A stretch of 64,000 nucleotides of DNA from Thiobacillus sp. (GTDB taxonomy: Bacteria > Pseudomonadota > Gammaproteobacteria > Burkholderiales > Thiobacillaceae), in the NCBI GenBank assembly GCA_019459055.1, contig JAIBEI010000043.1:16469-80468 (forward strand), in the 5' to 3' direction. Of this stretch, positions 62,388 through 64,000 are shown one piece after another. The notes below the pieces were generated by a model. It was not told the origin of the DNA. It ran no database searches and saw nothing but the letters and a program-made list of their open reading frames with translations. Both the position numbers and the translations under genes were made by a program. Within the stretch, counting starts at the first letter, position 1. Every line of letters begins with the position of its first letter.

Positions 62388-63896
62388 TTACTCATAAGGC
62401 TTGTAGGCCAGAACAACCCTCCACTCCCGGCCGTGGAGCCTGACCGTCTGCCAAGCCATGTTCTTGATCACTTTTTCTTTGGATCCCGCCGCAACGAAGA
62501 TGTAGCTGCCCTCGCCTGTGGGCTTGGAAGCGATCTGCTTGCCCAAATCAAGCAAGTTCGCATAGTCCGCATACATGGGATCCTCAAACAGCATCCTGCC
62601 GATCTCTTCCTTGTCCTGGTCGTAGATGATCATGCCATCGGGTTGCATGATCCAGAGCTCATGATCGGCGGGTAGGACGCTCTTTTTGAGGAGGGGATCG
62701 ATCAGCAGCTCGGGGCGGATAAAGGCACTGATGGAGCCGACGAAGTTTTTTCGGCCGTTGTACAAGGGGTGGGCCAGATCCACTGCCAGAAATCCCTCGA
62801 ACGCCGGGAAACCGCTGCTGAAAGCCGGCATGCGGCTTTTCAGCATGGCAGTCACATGGTCTCGCTTGCTGAGGTCCGCGTTCTCAAGATTCTTGTATTC
62901 GCTGGGTTCGATCTGCCGCAGAACGCCTTTTCCGTCGACAAAGGACGCATCGACCACGTCAGGATTTTCGTTGATGAAGGAAACCAGAAGGTTTCGGATG
63001 CCATCCTCTTTTTCGATATTCGAATGGCTTTTCGCAATCAGCTTCGACAGGGAACCGTCGATCTGATCCAACCTGTTCTGCAAATCCTGGACAAAGCGAT
63101 CGAGCGAAAGCGTCAGGTGCGGTGGGGCCTGCAATGCTTCCTCCCCGGTTTGGGCCAGAATCATCCACCAGTCCATGCTCGGCAGTTTTCGGTAATGCGC
63201 GTGCCGGACGTCGCCGAGCATGTATTGCATTGCACCACTTTCATGCTTCAACGCTTCGGACAAGGCTTCCCGCAACGATTGGCCTCCCTGCGTGAGCGCA
63301 TTCATGAAAATGAAGTCGCCGTCCTTGTGCAGCATGGTGTTGCCGCCAGAATCCAGGACATACCAGATATAGCCCGGTGGCAAGGCCAAATCCTGATTGA
63401 GTTTCGCATGCAGCTCATCAAGGAAAACGGAAGCCCCCAGCGCTCCGACCACCTTGCTGTCAAACACGATCGGGACAGCCATCAGGGCCGATTTCTTCCC
63501 CGAGGAGCGGCTATGGATCGGGAATCCCTTCACCGGATTGCCCGCCATCAAGGTTTTGAAATAGACGCGGTCGGCCAGATTGAGATTGGTGTAATCGAGG
63601 GCCGCAGAGTAATAGTTACCATCGGGCAAGACCCAAAAATAGGTCGCCGGCAAACCTGCTTCAAGCTGCTTCAGATAGGGCTTGATGCCGTTCCAGTCTT
63701 TGTTTTTGGCCTCGGGCGTCGATGCGATCAATTCAAGAGAGGCCAGGGTATGAACAAAGAAACTGTCCACATAGTGGACAGCCGCATTTAGCGTGGTCTC
63801 AGGGCCCGCAGTCCGGGGATACTCGGCAGGCTTTGCGGCCCATGCCGAGCCAGCCTACATCCAGGCTAGCAGCAGGAATTTGATTACTTTTTTCAT
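62388..63896 (-). CDS. Periplasmic tandem-Cache protein interrupted by an in-frame TAG in the signal peptide
   Basis: From an ATG at 63896 the frame reads MKKVIKFLLLAWM, then TAG (63855-63857), then AGSAWAAKPAEYP and an open frame to 62388. Apart from the stop, the start is a perfect signal peptide with an AWA cleavage site. The remaining 488 residues have two Cache-like sensor domains (VLPDGNYYSAALDYTNLNLADRVYFKTLMAGNPVKGFPIHSRSSGKKSALMAVPI; then DHVTAMLKSRMPAFSSGFPAF...LPADHELWIMQPDGMIIYDQD). No membrane helix or output domain follows. Internal GTG (63770) could restart translation but would leave a cytoplasmic protein without export. GGAT lies before the ATG. Confidence 0.75.
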
Positions 63897-64000
63897 GTTT
63901 TATCCAGCTCCAGGTTGCTCGCCATTCTAGACCTTGCCTGCGGGGTGCAGGCGCAGCGCATGGAACCGTTGCCGCGTTGGCGCGATGTTTTGCGTAGGGT
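63897..64000. repeat. Right-edge intergenic region with truncated GTGCAC repeat
   Basis: No gene is seen. The last bases (about 63983-64000), GCGATGTTTTGCGTAGGGT, match the entry of the palindrome family (GATGCTTTGCG... GTAGGGTGCAC), so another copy is cut by the end of the window. Confidence 0.6.

Noticed and set aside
63855..63857. TAG read as pyrrolysine or other programmed recoding
   Set aside because: It lies in a signal peptide where no special residue is needed, and no recoding machinery is in the window; mutation or error is simpler.

Overview
The window looks like chromosomal DNA from a GC-rich, chemolithoautotrophic, sulfur-oxidising betaproteobacterium of the Thiobacillus type. 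The main reasons are a complete aprMBA operon (adenylylsulfate reductase with a membrane anchor) at 59.2-62.3 kb, a dsrA gene for reverse-type dissimilatory sulfite reductase at 47.7-49.0 kb, and the overall gene style. That style is high GC, tight ATGA/GTGA overlaps between genes and many short dispersed palindromes. The genus is an inference. No rRNA, tRNA or CRISPR array was seen.

Layout. 0.2-4.2 kb (minus): a four-gene cassette of GCS2-type amidoligase, RimK-like ATP-grasp ligase, C39-like cysteine peptidase and a BCAM0308-type zinc-ribbon protein, probably making or trimming an unknown peptide. 4.3-9.2 kb: PfpI/DJ-1 protein, a 54-residue membrane protein, an internally duplicated protein, an APH-like kinase, a PRPP synthetase paralog, an HPF-cold-shock fusion and an EF-hand protein. 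9.7-17.9 kb (plus): a 1254-residue CheB-CheR-PAS-histidine kinase with a FixJ-type regulator, an RpoS-like sigma factor with a leader ORF, a PAS-GGDEF protein and a sugar nucleotidyltransferase. 17.9-21.75 kb is a lower-GC scrap-and-cargo island: a phosphoglycerate mutase fragment frameshifted by a 16-bp duplication, the 3' end of a group II intron, an orphan TPR-secretin, an eight-cysteine secreted peptide, debris of two IS elements, and a MITE-like element with terminal inverted repeats and CTAG target duplications.

21.7-28.5 kb (minus): phosphodiesterase-EEP fusion, GT4 glycosyltransferase, six-hairpin glycosidase-like protein and VTT membrane protein. 28.8-30.9 kb: TrkA-like and TrkH potassium transport. 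31.1-36.1 kb (plus): a tightly overlapped operon of chorismatase, MipA/OmpV, LPLAT acyltransferase, GT2, UbiE-like methyltransferase and PagL-like deacylase. It resembles the tailoring part of an aryl-polyene/xanthomonadin cluster without the polyene synthase genes. 36.4-42.3 kb: dodecin, a membrane-anchored sensor-like protein, divergent glgX/glgC (glycogen) and acetate kinase.

42.4-50.4 kb: a PAS-GGDEF-EAL protein, a small HMA-like protein, SDR, a TPR protein, solitary dsrA, a CHRD/SOD-like secreted protein and a BON protein. 50.6-52.96 kb: phosphoketolase, which with acetate kinase completes sugar phosphate to acetyl-phosphate to acetate plus ATP. 53.0-54.3 kb: divergent exported msrA and msrB. 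54.5-59.0 kb: a copper/metal-envelope cluster (two Spy-like proteins, a SHOCT protein, a CopA-type ATPase) and a universal stress protein. 59.2-62.3 kb: aprMBA. 62.4-63.9 kb: a periplasmic tandem Cache protein whose signal peptide contains an in-frame TAG.

Several repeat families are scattered between genes. The clearest is a palindrome built on GTAGGGTGCAC, with four full or nearly full copies, one degenerate copy and one cut by the right edge. Functions are assigned by recognising motifs by eye; no database search was run.
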